A stretch of 64,000 nt of DNA from CAZAEL01 sp964484135. GTDB taxonomy: Bacteria > Elusimicrobiota > Elusimicrobia > FEN-1173. Position numbers and translations under genes: made by a program. The notes beneath the pieces were generated by a model that was not told the DNA's origin, ran no database searches, and saw nothing but the letters and a program-made list of their open reading frames with translations. Below, in pieces: positions 1-7,675 of the stretch. The stretch's first letter is position 1. Each line of letters starts with the position of its first letter. Location: positions 1-64,000 of the forward strand of contig CAZAEL010000006.1 of NCBI GenBank assembly GCA_964484135.1. Reading direction: 5' to 3'.

Positions 1-302
1 AGGTGGGCGTACACCTCGTCCCGGAGCTGCCGCACGATGGACTGACCGATGCGCGCCGTGAGGTAGTCGTGCACGTAGGACAGCACCGCCTTCATGAAGT
101 AGAGCAGGACCACGAGGAGGACGATGTCCCTCAAGGCGGCCAGGTCTCCCGCGGTCAGGGCCTTGTCCACCACCTGCTTGAGGATCCACATGGCCGCGGC
201 CGTCAAGCCGGCCACGCCCGCCATGGCGGCCAGGGCCACCGAGAGGAAAGGCAGGTGGCCTCGGAAATAGGTCAGGATTCGCCGGACGATGGATTTGGAC
301 AT
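1..302 (-). CDS. msbA: MsbA-like lipid A/lipid flippase, ABC exporter (N-terminal part; runs off left edge)
   Basis: Only the first 100 or so codons are in the window; the frame is open to the left edge. The translation begins MSKSIVRRILTYFRGHL and continues into two hydrophobic helices joined by a short loop containing KQVVDKAL, as in the first transmembrane helices of type I ABC exporters of the MsbA family, which flip lipid A or phospholipid across the inner membrane using ATP. The ATP-binding half is not visible, so the family is inferred from the N-terminal helices and from the gene's position. The start lies four bases after the lpxB stop, and lpxB-msbA adjacency is common in lipid A clusters. 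A generic ABC exporter remains possible. Confidence 0.8.
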   Translation of the reverse strand, partial: MSKSIVRRILTYFRGHLPFLSVALAAMAGVAGLTAAAMWILKQVVDKALTAGDLAALRDIVLLVVLLYFMKAVLSYVHDYLTARIGQSIVRQLRDEVYAH

Positions 303-306
303 GTTC

Positions 307-1434
307 TCAGGCGCTCATCACGGACAAAATTTCTCGCGCGGCCCGGCCCGCGGCCCCGGGACCGCCCAGTTTTTCCCGAAGGGAGAGGAGTTCGCGCCGG
401 ACGCGGCCGAGCGCCTCCGGATCGCTGAGCAGACCGGCGCAGACCCCGGCCAGTTTCTCCGGAGAGGCCTGGGCCTGGATCAGTTCCGGGACCAGAGGCT
501 TCCCCGCCAGGATGTTGGCCATGGAGATGTGGTCCACCCGGATCATGGCCCGGGCCAGCCAGTACGTCACCCAGGACATCTTGTACACCACCGCCATGGG
601 GAGGCCCAAGAGGGCGTTCTCCAGGGTGGCGGTGCCCGAGCAGGTGAGGGCCAGATCCAGCCCGCTCCGCCATTGATAATCCTCGTCCCGCACCATCTCC
701 AGAAGGTAGGGGCGCCGCGCGTCGCGTCCCAGAAGCCCGTCGTAGAAATCGTTGGACAGGGACGGCGCCGCGAAGAGCACGAAGCGCACGCCGCGGACCT
801 TTTGCGACAGGAGGTCCGCGGTCTTCAAAAACAACGGCAGGTGCCGGCGGACCTCCCCGGCCCGGCTGCCGGGCAGGAGCCCCACCACGGGCTCCATCCG
901 CCGGCGCGGTTCCGAGGGCGGGGCCGCCGGGAGCGTTTCCAGGAGGGGATGCCCCACGAAGCTCACCGGCACGCCGCGCTCTTCGTACAGCGTTTTTTCA
1001 AAGGGAAAAAGCACCAGCATCCGGTCCACCCAGGCCTTCAAATGGGCGATGCGGCCGGGCCGGCTGGCCCACACCTGCGGGCTGATGAAATAAATCGTTC
1101 TGCATCCGGCCCGCTTGGCCTCCCGGATGGTGAACCGGTTGAAACCGAAAAAATCCACGGCCACCACCGCGTCGGGCCGCGTTTCCCGGAGGGCCGGCCG
1201 CAGGACCCGGGTCATGGCCCGCCAGTACCAAGGAATCTTCTTGAGCGGCTCCCAGAAGCCCACCACGCTTTGCGCCACCAGGTCCAGCAGGAAGCGGTCC
1301 GCGGTTTTTTGAAGGGAAGGCCCGCCCAGGGCCAGGACCTCCACGTCGGGACGGCGGGCTTTGATTTCCCTCGCCACCTGCGCGGCGTTCTGGTCGCCGG
1401 ACAGGTCGCCGGCCACGAAGAGGACGCGAGGCAT
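307..1434 (-). CDS. lpxB: Lipid-A-disaccharide synthase
   Basis: A 375-residue GT19 family protein, the usual length. It condenses UDP-2,3-diacylglucosamine with lipid X to give the tetraacyl disaccharide 1-phosphate at the inner membrane. Visible family features are the N-terminal FVAGDLSGD nucleotide-fold motif, a central YFISPQVWASRPGRI segment, FVGHPLLE, and LLPGSRAGEVRRHLP in the C-terminal UDP-binding half. It follows the Gfo/Idh oxidoreductase and precedes msbA by four bases. The spacer in front of it is filled by an inverted repeat (1441-1515), and no Shine-Dalgarno sequence is visible before the ATG. Confidence 0.96.
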   Translation of the reverse strand: MPRVLFVAGDLSGDQNAAQVAREIKARRPDVEVLALGGPSLQKTADRFLLDLVAQSVVGFWEPLKKIPWYWRAMTRVLRPALRETRPDAVVAVDFFGFNRFTIREAKRAGCRTIYFISPQVWASRPGRIAHLKAWVDRMLVLFPFEKTLYEERGVPVSFVGHPLLETLPAAPPSEPRRRMEPVVGLLPGSRAGEVRRHLPLFLKTADLLSQKVRGVRFVLFAAPSLSNDFYDGLLGRDARRPYLLEMVRDEDYQWRSGLDLALTCSGTATLENALLGLPMAVVYKMSWVTYWLARAMIRVDHISMANILAGKPLVPELIQAQASPEKLAGVCAGLLSDPEALGRVRRELLSLREKLGGPGAAGRAAREILSVMSA

Positions 1435-1440
1435 AGGGCC

Positions 1441-1515
1441 GTGTTACGCATCACGTGTCACGTGGCACGTAAAATGAGGACGGTCTCTTTTACGTAACAC
1501 GCCACACGTGACACG
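1441..1515. repeat. Intra-operon inverted repeat, family C (GTCACGTG words)
   Basis: This spacer between the oxidoreductase stop and the lpxB start is an imperfect inverted repeat. The left arm runs from about 1441 to 1474, the right arm from about 1487 to 1515, with a short GA-rich loop. Each arm is built from overlapping copies of a short word related to GTCACGTG. It resembles the other intergenic hairpins of the window in position and architecture but not in sequence. Confidence 0.75.
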
Positions 1516-1523
1516 TGACACGA

Positions 1524-2525
1524 TCATAGGGAATGCAGCCGCAGTTCCTTGCGGATCTCCAGGGCCAGCTCCAGCGCGTCCCGTCCGTGCTCCCCCCCCA
1601 CCAGGGGAGGCTTGCCTTGTTGCACGCAGTGGATGAAATGGCTGAGCTCGGATTCCAGGGGATCTTTTTTCGGGACCGCCGGCTTTTGAATGGACACGTC
1701 CAGGAGGCTCCGGAGGGCCGGGCCTTTTTTGCGGTAGATCTTGAGGCTCCTTTCGGAATAGTCCAGGGAGATGTACGCGTCCTTCTGAAAAACCCGGATC
1801 TTGCGGAACTTGGACAGGCTGACCCGGCTGGCGGAGACGTCGGCCCGGCAGCCGCGGGAGAAATGGAGCGTGACCTTCACGATGTCCTCGTGGTCCGAAA
1901 AAATTTTGCCCCCCACCGCGTCCAAGCGGACGACCCGGTCCTTGACCAGGGCCAGGACGATGTCCAGGTCGTGGATCATGAGGTCCAGGATCACGCCCAC
2001 GTGGGCCGTGCGTGGGTCGTAGGGGCCCAGGCGGTTGGCCTCGATGAACAGCGGGTCCCGCGCGTGCTTGACCATCTCCTCCACCGCGGGATTGAATCGT
2101 TCGATGTGCCCGACCTGGAGGACCAGGTCCTTCTCCCGGGCGAGGGACATCAGCTCCTCCGCCTCCTCCACCCGTTCGGTCAGGGGTTTTTCCACGAAGC
2201 AGTGGAGCCCCGCCCGCAGGAAATCCTTGGCCAGGCCGTAATGGGCGGGGGTGGGCGTGGCGATGACCACGGCCCGGACGTCGGGGGGCATGCGGCGGGG
2301 GTCCTCCGGGGCCGCGGCGCCGTATTTCGCCGCCAGTTGCTCCGCCTTTTTCAGGTTGAGGTCGGAGATGGCGGCGAGCCGGGCCTGGGGCAGGCCGCTC
2401 AGGAGCCGCGCGTGGTGTTGGCCCATGACGCCGACGCCGACCAACCCCACGGCCAGACGCTGCGCGTCGGGGAGGGGCGGGACGGCCGGCGCGGACCTGC
2501 GCCGCGGGAACAGGCCCAGGATCAT
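1524..2525 (-). CDS. Gfo/Idh/MocA-family NAD(P)-dependent oxidoreductase (possible GnnA-like)
   Basis: A 333-residue protein with an N-terminal Rossmann fold (VGLVGVGVMGQHHARLL), the EKP motif of the family in CFVEKPLTERV, and the C-terminal substrate domain with GVILDLMIHDLDIV carrying the conserved Asp and His. It lies between lpxI and lpxB in a continuous lipid A operon, so its substrate is probably a UDP-amino sugar. Known precedent is GnnA, a UDP-GlcNAc 3-dehydrogenase that works with aminotransferase GnnB to give 3-amino lipid A, encoded beside lpxA in Acidithiobacillus and Leptospira. No gnnB is present here, so the GnnA role is inference. It starts 21 bases after lpxI. Confidence 0.85.
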   Translation of the reverse strand: MILGLFPRRRSAPAVPPLPDAQRLAVGLVGVGVMGQHHARLLSGLPQARLAAISDLNLKKAEQLAAKYGAAAPEDPRRMPPDVRAVVIATPTPAHYGLAKDFLRAGLHCFVEKPLTERVEEAEELMSLAREKDLVLQVGHIERFNPAVEEMVKHARDPLFIEANRLGPYDPRTAHVGVILDLMIHDLDIVLALVKDRVVRLDAVGGKIFSDHEDIVKVTLHFSRGCRADVSASRVSLSKFRKIRVFQKDAYISLDYSERSLKIYRKKGPALRSLLDVSIQKPAVPKKDPLESELSHFIHCVQQGKPPLVGGEHGRDALELALEIRKELRLHSL

Positions 2526-2546
2526 GCGCGCGCCCTTCCCCGCGCC

Positions 2547-3392
2547 TCAGACATTCTTCACCCCCACCACCACCAGGCCGGCTTCTTCGGCCCCTTTCAA
2601 AAAGGTTTCTTTGTCGAAGAAAAGGGTCTTTCCCGCCTCCACGGCCAGGACCGCGGCCCCGGAGGTTTTGAGGGATTCCAGGGTCCGCAGGCCGATGACC
2701 GGCACGTCGAAGCGCACGTCCTGCTTGGGTTTGGCGGTCTTGGCCGCGGTGAAGCCGGATTGGAACCGCCCCGCCCGGAGGATGCATTCGTCCGTGCCTT
2801 CGATGGCCTCCACGGACAGGACGGCCCGGTCCTTCACGCAGACCGTCTGCCCCAGGTCCAGTCCGCCCACGGCCTTGGCGGTTTCCAGGCCGAAGGCGAT
2901 GTCTTTTTTCTGCTCGGGCGTGGGGCGATGGGAGGTCAGGAAGCCTTCCGGGGCCAGCAGGTCCTTGAGGTACGCGGTGGAAGGCAGGAATTTGATGCCG
3001 GCTTTGGCGAATTCGTCGGCCACGGCGCGGAGCACGGTGTCGGTTTTCTTGTCCGGCAGGGAGGCCAGGACCTTGACCGCGGTCATGTCCAGGTGCCGCA
3101 GGTCGAAGATGCGGACGTGCTTCACCTGCCCGGCCATGACGGCTTCTTCCACCCCGGCGTCGTGCAGGAGCTCGATGGTTTTTTTGACCTGCCCCAGCGG
3201 GAGCCAGTGGCAGGCGTCCACCAGTTTCTCCAGGGAAGGATCCGTCTCTTCCCGGATGGCCACCGCCACCACGGGACGACCCTGGCGTTTGGCCTGTTCC
3301 GCCAGGAGGAGCGGGAATTGGCCGTTTCCGGCGATGAGTCCCAGGGGTTTCAAAGGAGGGTTGCGGGAAAAGGCGTCGGGCGAAGAGGACAT
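2547..3392 (-). CDS. lpxI: UDP-2,3-diacylglucosamine pyrophosphatase LpxI
   Basis: A 281-residue LpxI (DUF1009) protein, which hydrolyses UDP-2,3-diacylglucosamine to lipid X and UMP in bacteria lacking LpxH. Typical segments are GLIAGNGQFPLLLAEQAK near the N-terminus, VMAGQVKH followed by an LPDKKTDTVLRAV stretch, and in the C-terminal domain DIAFGLETAKAVGGLDLGQT, VSVEAIEGTDE-like LSVEAIEGTDECILRAG, and DVRFDVPVIGLRTLE. It lies between lpxA and the oxidoreductase, as expected for the fourth enzyme of the pathway. Start codon choice between the first Met and an inner one is not settled by an RBS. Confidence 0.95.
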   Translation of the reverse strand: MSSSPDAFSRNPPLKPLGLIAGNGQFPLLLAEQAKRQGRPVVAVAIREETDPSLEKLVDACHWLPLGQVKKTIELLHDAGVEEAVMAGQVKHVRIFDLRHLDMTAVKVLASLPDKKTDTVLRAVADEFAKAGIKFLPSTAYLKDLLAPEGFLTSHRPTPEQKKDIAFGLETAKAVGGLDLGQTVCVKDRAVLSVEAIEGTDECILRAGRFQSGFTAAKTAKPKQDVRFDVPVIGLRTLESLKTSGAAVLAVEAGKTLFFDKETFLKGAEEAGLVVVGVKNV

Positions 3393-3405
3393 CCCGCGCC
3401 GCGGG

Positions 3406-4227
3406 TCATTCCCCGTCGGTGGGTTCTTCTTCGTAATCCGGAGAGGGCCGGCACAGGCCGCGGGTGGGCTTTTCCAGAAATTCCAGGAAGGTTTTGACCT
3501 CGGGGGTCAAGGGGCCTTGTCCCAGCCTGGCCACGGCCTCTTGAAGGTTGAGGTTCGAGAGGAAAACGGTGCGGTACGCGGCCTTGAGCGCGCTCAGGGC
3601 CTCCCGGGAGAGGCCCCGCCTTCTCAGTCCCACCACGTTGAGCCCCACGATCACGGCCCGGTTGCCGTGGGTCATGCAGAACGGCGCCACGTCGCTGGCG
3701 ATCATGGAGCCGCCGCCCAGCATGGCGCCGGCGCCGATGCGGACGAATTGGTGGATGGCCACGATGCCGCCCATCACCACGTCGTCTCCCACGGTCACGT
3801 GCCCCGCCAGGGTGCCCACGTTGGCGATGATGACGTTGTTGCCCAGGACGCAGTCGTGGGCCACGTGGGAATAGGCCATCAGGAGGCAGTTTTCCCCCAC
3901 GCGGGTCACGCCGCTGGCGCTGGTGCCCCGGTTGACCGTGACGCATTCCCGGACCACGGTCCGCGCGCCGATCTCCACGCGGGTCTTTTCCCCCTTGTAT
4001 TTCAGGTCCTGCGGGGGCGTCCCGACGAAAGCATGGGGATGGATCTTGCATCCGGGCCCGATGGTGGCGTACTCGACCACGGCGTGGGGGCCCACCCAGG
4101 CGCCGGCCCCGACCTGCACCTCGGGACCGATGACCGCGTACGGACCGATCTCCGCGTCCGCCGCCAGTTTGGCGGAGGGATGGATGACGGCCGTGGGGTG
4201 GATGCGGGGGGTGGCGTCGGTTGGCAT
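3406..4227 (-). CDS. lpxA: UDP-N-acetylglucosamine O-acyltransferase
   Basis: A 273-residue left-handed beta-helix acyltransferase with many hexapeptide repeats over roughly the first 190 residues and the helical C-terminal domain of LpxA. It transfers a 3-hydroxyacyl chain from ACP to UDP-GlcNAc, the first step of lipid A synthesis. Recognisable parts are IHPTAVIHPSAKL at the start, TVNRGTSASG, and AYSHVAHDCVLGNNVI with the catalytic His. If the neighbouring oxidoreductase is a GnnA, this enzyme might prefer a 3-amino sugar; that is speculation. It lies 14 bases after fabZ, within the lpxD-lpxC-fabZ-lpxA order seen in many diderms. Confidence 0.96.
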   Translation of the reverse strand: MPTDATPRIHPTAVIHPSAKLAADAEIGPYAVIGPEVQVGAGAWVGPHAVVEYATIGPGCKIHPHAFVGTPPQDLKYKGEKTRVEIGARTVVRECVTVNRGTSASGVTRVGENCLLMAYSHVAHDCVLGNNVIIANVGTLAGHVTVGDDVVMGGIVAIHQFVRIGAGAMLGGGSMIASDVAPFCMTHGNRAVIVGLNVVGLRRRGLSREALSALKAAYRTVFLSNLNLQEAVARLGQGPLTPEVKTFLEFLEKPTRGLCRPSPDYEEEPTDGE

Positions 4228-4241
4228 GGGAAACCCGGACG

Positions 4242-4724
4242 TCAGGCGGCGCCCGCGTCTTTTTCGACGACCGCGAAGGTGAACTCCGCCTCGGTGACCA
4301 TCTCGTTGTTCACGAAGGCCTCGCCGCGGGCCTTGCCCACCCGGCCGCCGGCGCGCAGGACCTGGACGCGGAGCTCGAGCTGGTCGCCCGGCACCACGGG
4401 CTTGCGGAACTTCACGCCGTCGATGCCCATGAAAAAGGCCAGTTTGTTTTTCAACTCCGGTTTGTTGAGCAAAAGGACGCAGGCCGTCTGGGCCATGGCC
4501 TCGACGATGAGGACGCCGGGCATGATCGGTTTGCCCGGGAAGTGGCCCTGGAAGAAGGGTTCGTTGCCGGAGACGGACTTGTAGCCGTTGATCCGCTTGT
4601 CCGTTTCGAGCACCTGCGCCTTGTCGATCATGAGGATCGGGTAGCGGTGCGGGATGATGTTCATGATGTCGACGCTGCTGAGCATCGGGTGCGGCGTCGG
4701 GGCCGCGGGTGCGCTGTCGTTCAT
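4242..4724 (-). CDS. fabZ: 3-hydroxyacyl-[ACP] dehydratase FabZ
   Basis: A 160-residue hotdog-fold dehydratase. The motif IIPHRYPILMID near the N-terminus, the catalytic His in HFPGKPIMPGVL and the catalytic Glu in VLIVEAMAQTA are all present. It dehydrates beta-hydroxyacyl-ACP in fatty acid elongation and competes with LpxA for 3-hydroxyacyl-ACP. The frame is open further upstream, but I chose the ATG at 4724 because GGAGGA lies nine bases before it, the longer form would overlap lpxC, and the protein then has the usual length. FabZ is fused to LpxC in some phyla; here they are separate adjacent genes. Confidence 0.95.
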   Translation of the reverse strand: MNDSAPAAPTPHPMLSSVDIMNIIPHRYPILMIDKAQVLETDKRINGYKSVSGNEPFFQGHFPGKPIMPGVLIVEAMAQTACVLLLNKPELKNKLAFFMGIDGVKFRKPVVPGDQLELRVQVLRAGGRVGKARGEAFVNNEMVTEAEFTFAVVEKDAGAA

Positions 4725-4744
4725 GGCGGAATGTCCTCCGGGGT

Positions 4745-5638
4745 CTAGGCGGATTGCAGGGCGGCGGGCCGCCCCTCGATCTGCGCGGCGAGCTGTTTCA
4801 CGAGGTTGACGTTGTGTCCGTGTCCGACGCGGGAGGCCCTGATGCGGGCCTTCAGCGGACAACCGAGCAGGTACAGGTCGCCGAGGAGGTCGAGGGTCTT
4901 GTGCCGCACGAACTCGTCGGGGTAGCGGAGCGCTTTCTCCTTGTTGTGGATCTTGTCCATGCCGACCACGACGGCGTTGTCGAGCGAGCCGCCGCGCGCG
5001 AGCCCCTGGCGCTTCAGCGCCTCCACCTCGTAGTCGAAGCAGAAGGTGCGCGCGCGGGCGACTTCGCGGACGTAGTTGTCGGTCGTGAGACGGAACTCGA
5101 GGGTCTGCCTCTGGATCAGCGGGTGCTTGAAATCGATCGTGGTCTCCAGGACCAGTTCGTCGGCGGGTTCGACGAGGTATTCGGTCTCGCCCGCGCGGTA
5201 GGCCGCCGGCCCGGCCTTGAGGTATTTCCGGGGCGCGGACTGCGCCTTCAGCCCCGCCTTGCGCAGCGTCTCGATGAAGGGCATGGCGCTGCCGTCCGCC
5301 ACGGGCGGCTCGTTGGCGTTGACCTCGACGACCAGGTTGTCGATCCCCAGGCCGTACAGGGCGGAGAGCACGTGTTCCACGGTGTGCACCCGGGCCTCGT
5401 GGTCCTTTTCCCCCTCCAGGCTCAGGGTGGTGCCGCGGACGACGCTGGAGACGATCCGGTGCGTCGCGGGCAGGACGGGCCGGCCGGGAAGGTCGGAACG
5501 GACGAAGACCACGCCGGCGTTTTCGGGGGCGGGCTTGAACAGGAGGTGGCAGCGGTTCCCGGTGTGGAGCCCCACGCCCTTGTACACGGCCTCCTGGGCG
5601 ATGGTGTGCTGCGGCTCCTGCGAAACGACGACGGGCAT
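4745..5638 (-). CDS. lpxC: UDP-3-O-acyl-N-acetylglucosamine deacetylase
   Basis: A 297-residue zinc deacetylase catalysing the committed step of lipid A synthesis. The zinc ligands are visible as the His of VHTVEHVLSAL and the His and Asp of RHKTLDLLGDLYLLG, and the catalytic His lies in GHGHNVNLVKQL. The segment VADGSAMPFIE, another family signature, is also present. A GAGGAG sits immediately before the ATG. It starts four bases after the lpxD stop, indicating translational coupling, and it ends 20 bases before fabZ. Confidence 0.97.
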   Translation of the reverse strand: MPVVVSQEPQHTIAQEAVYKGVGLHTGNRCHLLFKPAPENAGVVFVRSDLPGRPVLPATHRIVSSVVRGTTLSLEGEKDHEARVHTVEHVLSALYGLGIDNLVVEVNANEPPVADGSAMPFIETLRKAGLKAQSAPRKYLKAGPAAYRAGETEYLVEPADELVLETTIDFKHPLIQRQTLEFRLTTDNYVREVARARTFCFDYEVEALKRQGLARGGSLDNAVVVGMDKIHNKEKALRYPDEFVRHKTLDLLGDLYLLGCPLKARIRASRVGHGHNVNLVKQLAAQIEGRPAALQSA

Positions 5639-5642
5639 CTCC

Positions 5643-6656
5643 TCAGGCCCCCAGTTTCTTCTTCAATTTTTTGAATTCGTCCAGGAGCTCGGGGAGTTTC
5701 CGCATGGCCGCGATGGTCTTGAGCTCGTCTTTCAGGGGTTGGGCCGGCACGCCCCAGACCACTTCCCCGGCTTTGATGTCGTGCGAGATGCCGCCCTTGG
5801 CGCCCACCACCGCGCCGTCGCCGATCTCCAGATGCCCGGCCACGCCCACCTGGGCGGCCAGGGTCACGTTGTTCCCGATCTTGACCGATCCGGCGATCCC
5901 GGAAAGCGCCACCAAAAGGCAATTTTCCCCGATCTCCACGTTGTGGGCCACCTGCACCAGATTGTCGATCTTGGTCCCGCGCCCGATCCGTGTCATGCCC
6001 ACGGCCGCCCGGTCCACGGTGCTGTTGGCCTGGATCTCCACGTCGTCGCCGATCTCCACGCCGCCCACCTGGGGGATTTTGTAGTGCCGGCCCTGGTACG
6101 GGGTGAACCCGTACCCGTCGCAGCCGATCACCACGCCGGGCTGGAAGACGCAGCGGTTCCCGATGGTCACGCCTTCCCGGACGGTCACGCGGGGATAAAA
6201 GAGGCAGTCGTCTCCCACCCGGGTCCCGGGGCCGATATAGCAATGGGAGTAAAGGACGGTGTTGTCCCCGATGACGGCCCCTTCTTCGATCACGCAGTAG
6301 GCCCCCAGCGCCGCGTTTTTTCCGATCTTGGCCGAGGGCGCCACCACCGCCGTGGGGTGGACGCCGGTGGGGTGCCGCAAACGCTCTTTTTGCAAAATTT
6401 CGAGGACCCGGGCCCAGCCGTAGGGCGGGTTCTTCAGGACGATCACCGTCCGCCCGTTCGTCTGGACCCCGGGCGGCACCAGAACGGCCGCGGCCCGGGT
6501 GGTCTTGAGCTGGGCGGTGTACTTGGCGTTGCCCAGAAAAGCGATGTCCTTTTCCGTGGCTTCCGCCAGGCTGGCCGCGCCTTCCACCACGACGTTCCCG
6601 TCGCCCTGGAGCGCGCCGCCGACCATTTCCGCGATTTGAGATAAGGTTAGTTTCAT
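5643..6656 (-). CDS. lpxD: UDP-3-O-(3-hydroxyacyl)glucosamine N-acyltransferase
   Basis: A 337-residue LpxD. An N-terminal uridine-binding domain (about residues 1-100, beginning MKLTLSQIAEMVGGAL) is followed by a long hexapeptide beta-helix with the GCDGYGFTP segment and the catalytic His in LVQVAHNVEIGENC, then a short helical tail rich in lysine. It adds the second acyl chain to the LpxC product. It is the first lpx gene after ompH, and the two are separated by an inverted repeat of family A. No Shine-Dalgarno sequence is seen before its ATG. Confidence 0.97.
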   Translation of the reverse strand: MKLTLSQIAEMVGGALQGDGNVVVEGAASLAEATEKDIAFLGNAKYTAQLKTTRAAAVLVPPGVQTNGRTVIVLKNPPYGWARVLEILQKERLRHPTGVHPTAVVAPSAKIGKNAALGAYCVIEEGAVIGDNTVLYSHCYIGPGTRVGDDCLFYPRVTVREGVTIGNRCVFQPGVVIGCDGYGFTPYQGRHYKIPQVGGVEIGDDVEIQANSTVDRAAVGMTRIGRGTKIDNLVQVAHNVEIGENCLLVALSGIAGSVKIGNNVTLAAQVGVAGHLEIGDGAVVGAKGGISHDIKAGEVVWGVPAQPLKDELKTIAAMRKLPELLDEFKKLKKKLGA

Positions 6657-6672
6657 AAAATCGTCACCAAAA

Positions 6673-6760
6673 ACCGTGCTTCAGTGCCGCTGTGCTGCAG
6701 TTTAGAAGCTTCAAAATTTTGCCTGTTTTCAACCGCAGCACCGAAGCACCGCAGGACGGT
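6673..6760. repeat. Intra-operon inverted repeat, family A copy 1 (GTGCTTCAGTG words)
   Basis: Inverted repeat filling the ompH-lpxD spacer. The left arm at 6673-6703 pairs with the right arm at 6731-6760 in about 23 of 30 positions, and it begins at the last bases before the ompH stop. Its left arm is nearly identical to that of the element at 60786-60880: both contain CCGTGCTTCAGTG and, at the same spacing, GTGCTGCAGTT. It is a dispersed repeat family of unknown function. Confidence 0.85.
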
Positions 6761-7515
6761 TATTCCTCCGGCGGCAGGCCGCGCACGCGGCGCCGCAGTT
6801 TTTCCGTCAGGTCCTGGGCCTCCTGGCCGTACAGGATGCTGGATTTGTCCACCACGAGCCCGATGCCCTCCTCGTCCGCGATCTGCACCAGGGCGGTGTA
6901 GAGTTTTCCGAAAATCTGCAGGCTCCGGCGCTCCTCCAGCAGTTTGAGGGCGTCGGCCGCCTCCTTGCGGGCCTGTTCCAGGGAGGCCTCTTTTTCCTTG
7001 AGGATGTCCTCCCGCTGGCGAACGCTTTCCCGGATGGCGGCCAGCGCGGCCGGGCTCATGCCGGGCGCGGACGGCTCCGGCGTCAAGCCGGGCAGGGCCG
7101 CGGTGTCCGTGGAGGGCGCGACGGCGGGTTCCTTGGCCGTCCCCTCGGCACCCGGGCTGGCGCCCTTGGCCGTCCCCTCGGCACCCGGGCTGGCGCCCTT
7201 GGCCGCCTCTTCCACGGTGGAGCGAAGGACCGCCAGCTGTTCCTTCAGGTCCGACAGCTCCTTCTCCCGCTGGGCCAGGGCCTCCCGCCTTGCGTTGAGC
7301 TCCTTGTGGTATTCGGTCTTGGCTTTTTGGGTTTCGGGGAACTCCTGGAAAACGGACTCCATGTCCACGAACCCGATGGCGGGGCCTCCCCCGGACGCTT
7401 GCCCGCTTTGTTGTTTCAAGGGGATTTCCAGGGCCGCGGCGGCCCCCGTCCCGGCCAGGAACCAGGAAAGCAGCGCGACAAGGCGCGAAAAACGGCACAT
7501 CGGACGTTCGATCAT
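6760..7515 (-). CDS. OmpH/Skp-family periplasmic chaperone
   Basis: A 251-residue protein with an N-terminal signal peptide (hydrophobic core LVALLSWFLAGTGAAAA) and the Skp layout: a short beta segment starting IGFVDMESVFQEFPE, a long charged coiled coil, and a C-terminal beta segment ending near KLYTALVQIADEEGIGLVVDKSSILYG. Skp holds unfolded outer-membrane proteins for BamA. The coiled coil is interrupted by a Pro/Ala/Gly-rich insert of about 50 residues, with a tandem 11-residue repeat, so it is longer than typical Skp. The start may instead be the ATG at 7500, which gives a cleaner signal peptide; neither has a clear RBS. Position between bamA and lpxD is the classic order. Confidence 0.88.
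   Translation of the reverse strand: MIERPMCRFSRLVALLSWFLAGTGAAAALEIPLKQQSGQASGGGPAIGFVDMESVFQEFPETQKAKTEYHKELNARREALAQREKELSDLKEQLAVLRSTVEEAAKGASPGAEGTAKGASPGAEGTAKEPAVAPSTDTAALPGLTPEPSAPGMSPAALAAIRESVRQREDILKEKEASLEQARKEAADALKLLEERRSLQIFGKLYTALVQIADEEGIGLVVDKSSILYGQEAQDLTEKLRRRVRGLPPEE
7133..7198 (-). repeat. Two perfect 33-bp tandem repeats inside ompH
   Basis: Units 7133-7165 and 7166-7198 are identical and followed by the start of a third (TTGGCCG). Each encodes 11 residues of the type KGASPGAEGTA, in frame. This is a likely site of slipped-strand length variation in the flexible insert of the chaperone. Confidence 0.95.
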
Positions 7516-7528
7516 GGGTAAAACATAT

Positions 7529-7557
7529 ATTTTACATTAACCGGAGCGGCCTGTCCA
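7529..7557 (-). promoter_or_regulatory. Sigma70-type promoter for ompH-lpx operon
   Basis: On the minus strand TGGACA (7557-7552), a 17-base spacer, and TAAAAT (7534-7529) match a vegetative promoter at five of six positions in each box. Transcription would start near 7522, only a few bases before the ATG at 7515, or 20-odd bases before the ATG at 7500. It could drive ompH through msbA separately from bamA. Confidence 0.6.
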
Positions 7558-7567
7558 CGGCCATAAA

Positions 7568-7672
7568 GCGAAAAAACGTTGATAAGAAAGGCCAAAACGA
7601 TGACAAGTTGACAGGAATTTTTCTCCGTATCATCTTATCAACCGCCTTGGCTTCGGCTTATCAGCGTTTTTG
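7568..7672. repeat. Intra-operon inverted repeat, family B copy 1 (TTGATAAG words)
   Basis: Fills the bamA-ompH spacer directly after the bamA stop. AAAAACGTTGATAAG on the left is matched by the reverse complement of CTTATCAGCGTTTTT on the right, with extra TTGATAAG/ATGACAAG-like words inside each arm. The left arm shares 18 consecutive bases, AAAAACGTTGATAAGAAA, with the element after the giant gene (18105-18203). On the minus strand the distal arm ends in a run of T, so it might also act as a terminator. Confidence 0.85.
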
Positions 7673-7675
7673 TTG

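Noticed and set aside
1441..1515. Possible CRISPR repeat or integron attC site
   Set aside because: There is no regular array of repeats and spacers, no cas genes and no integrase; the structure matches the other single intergenic hairpins.
4725..4862. Longer N-terminus for FabZ
   Set aside because: It overlaps the end of lpxC and is Arg/Pro-rich; a good RBS precedes the ATG at 4724.
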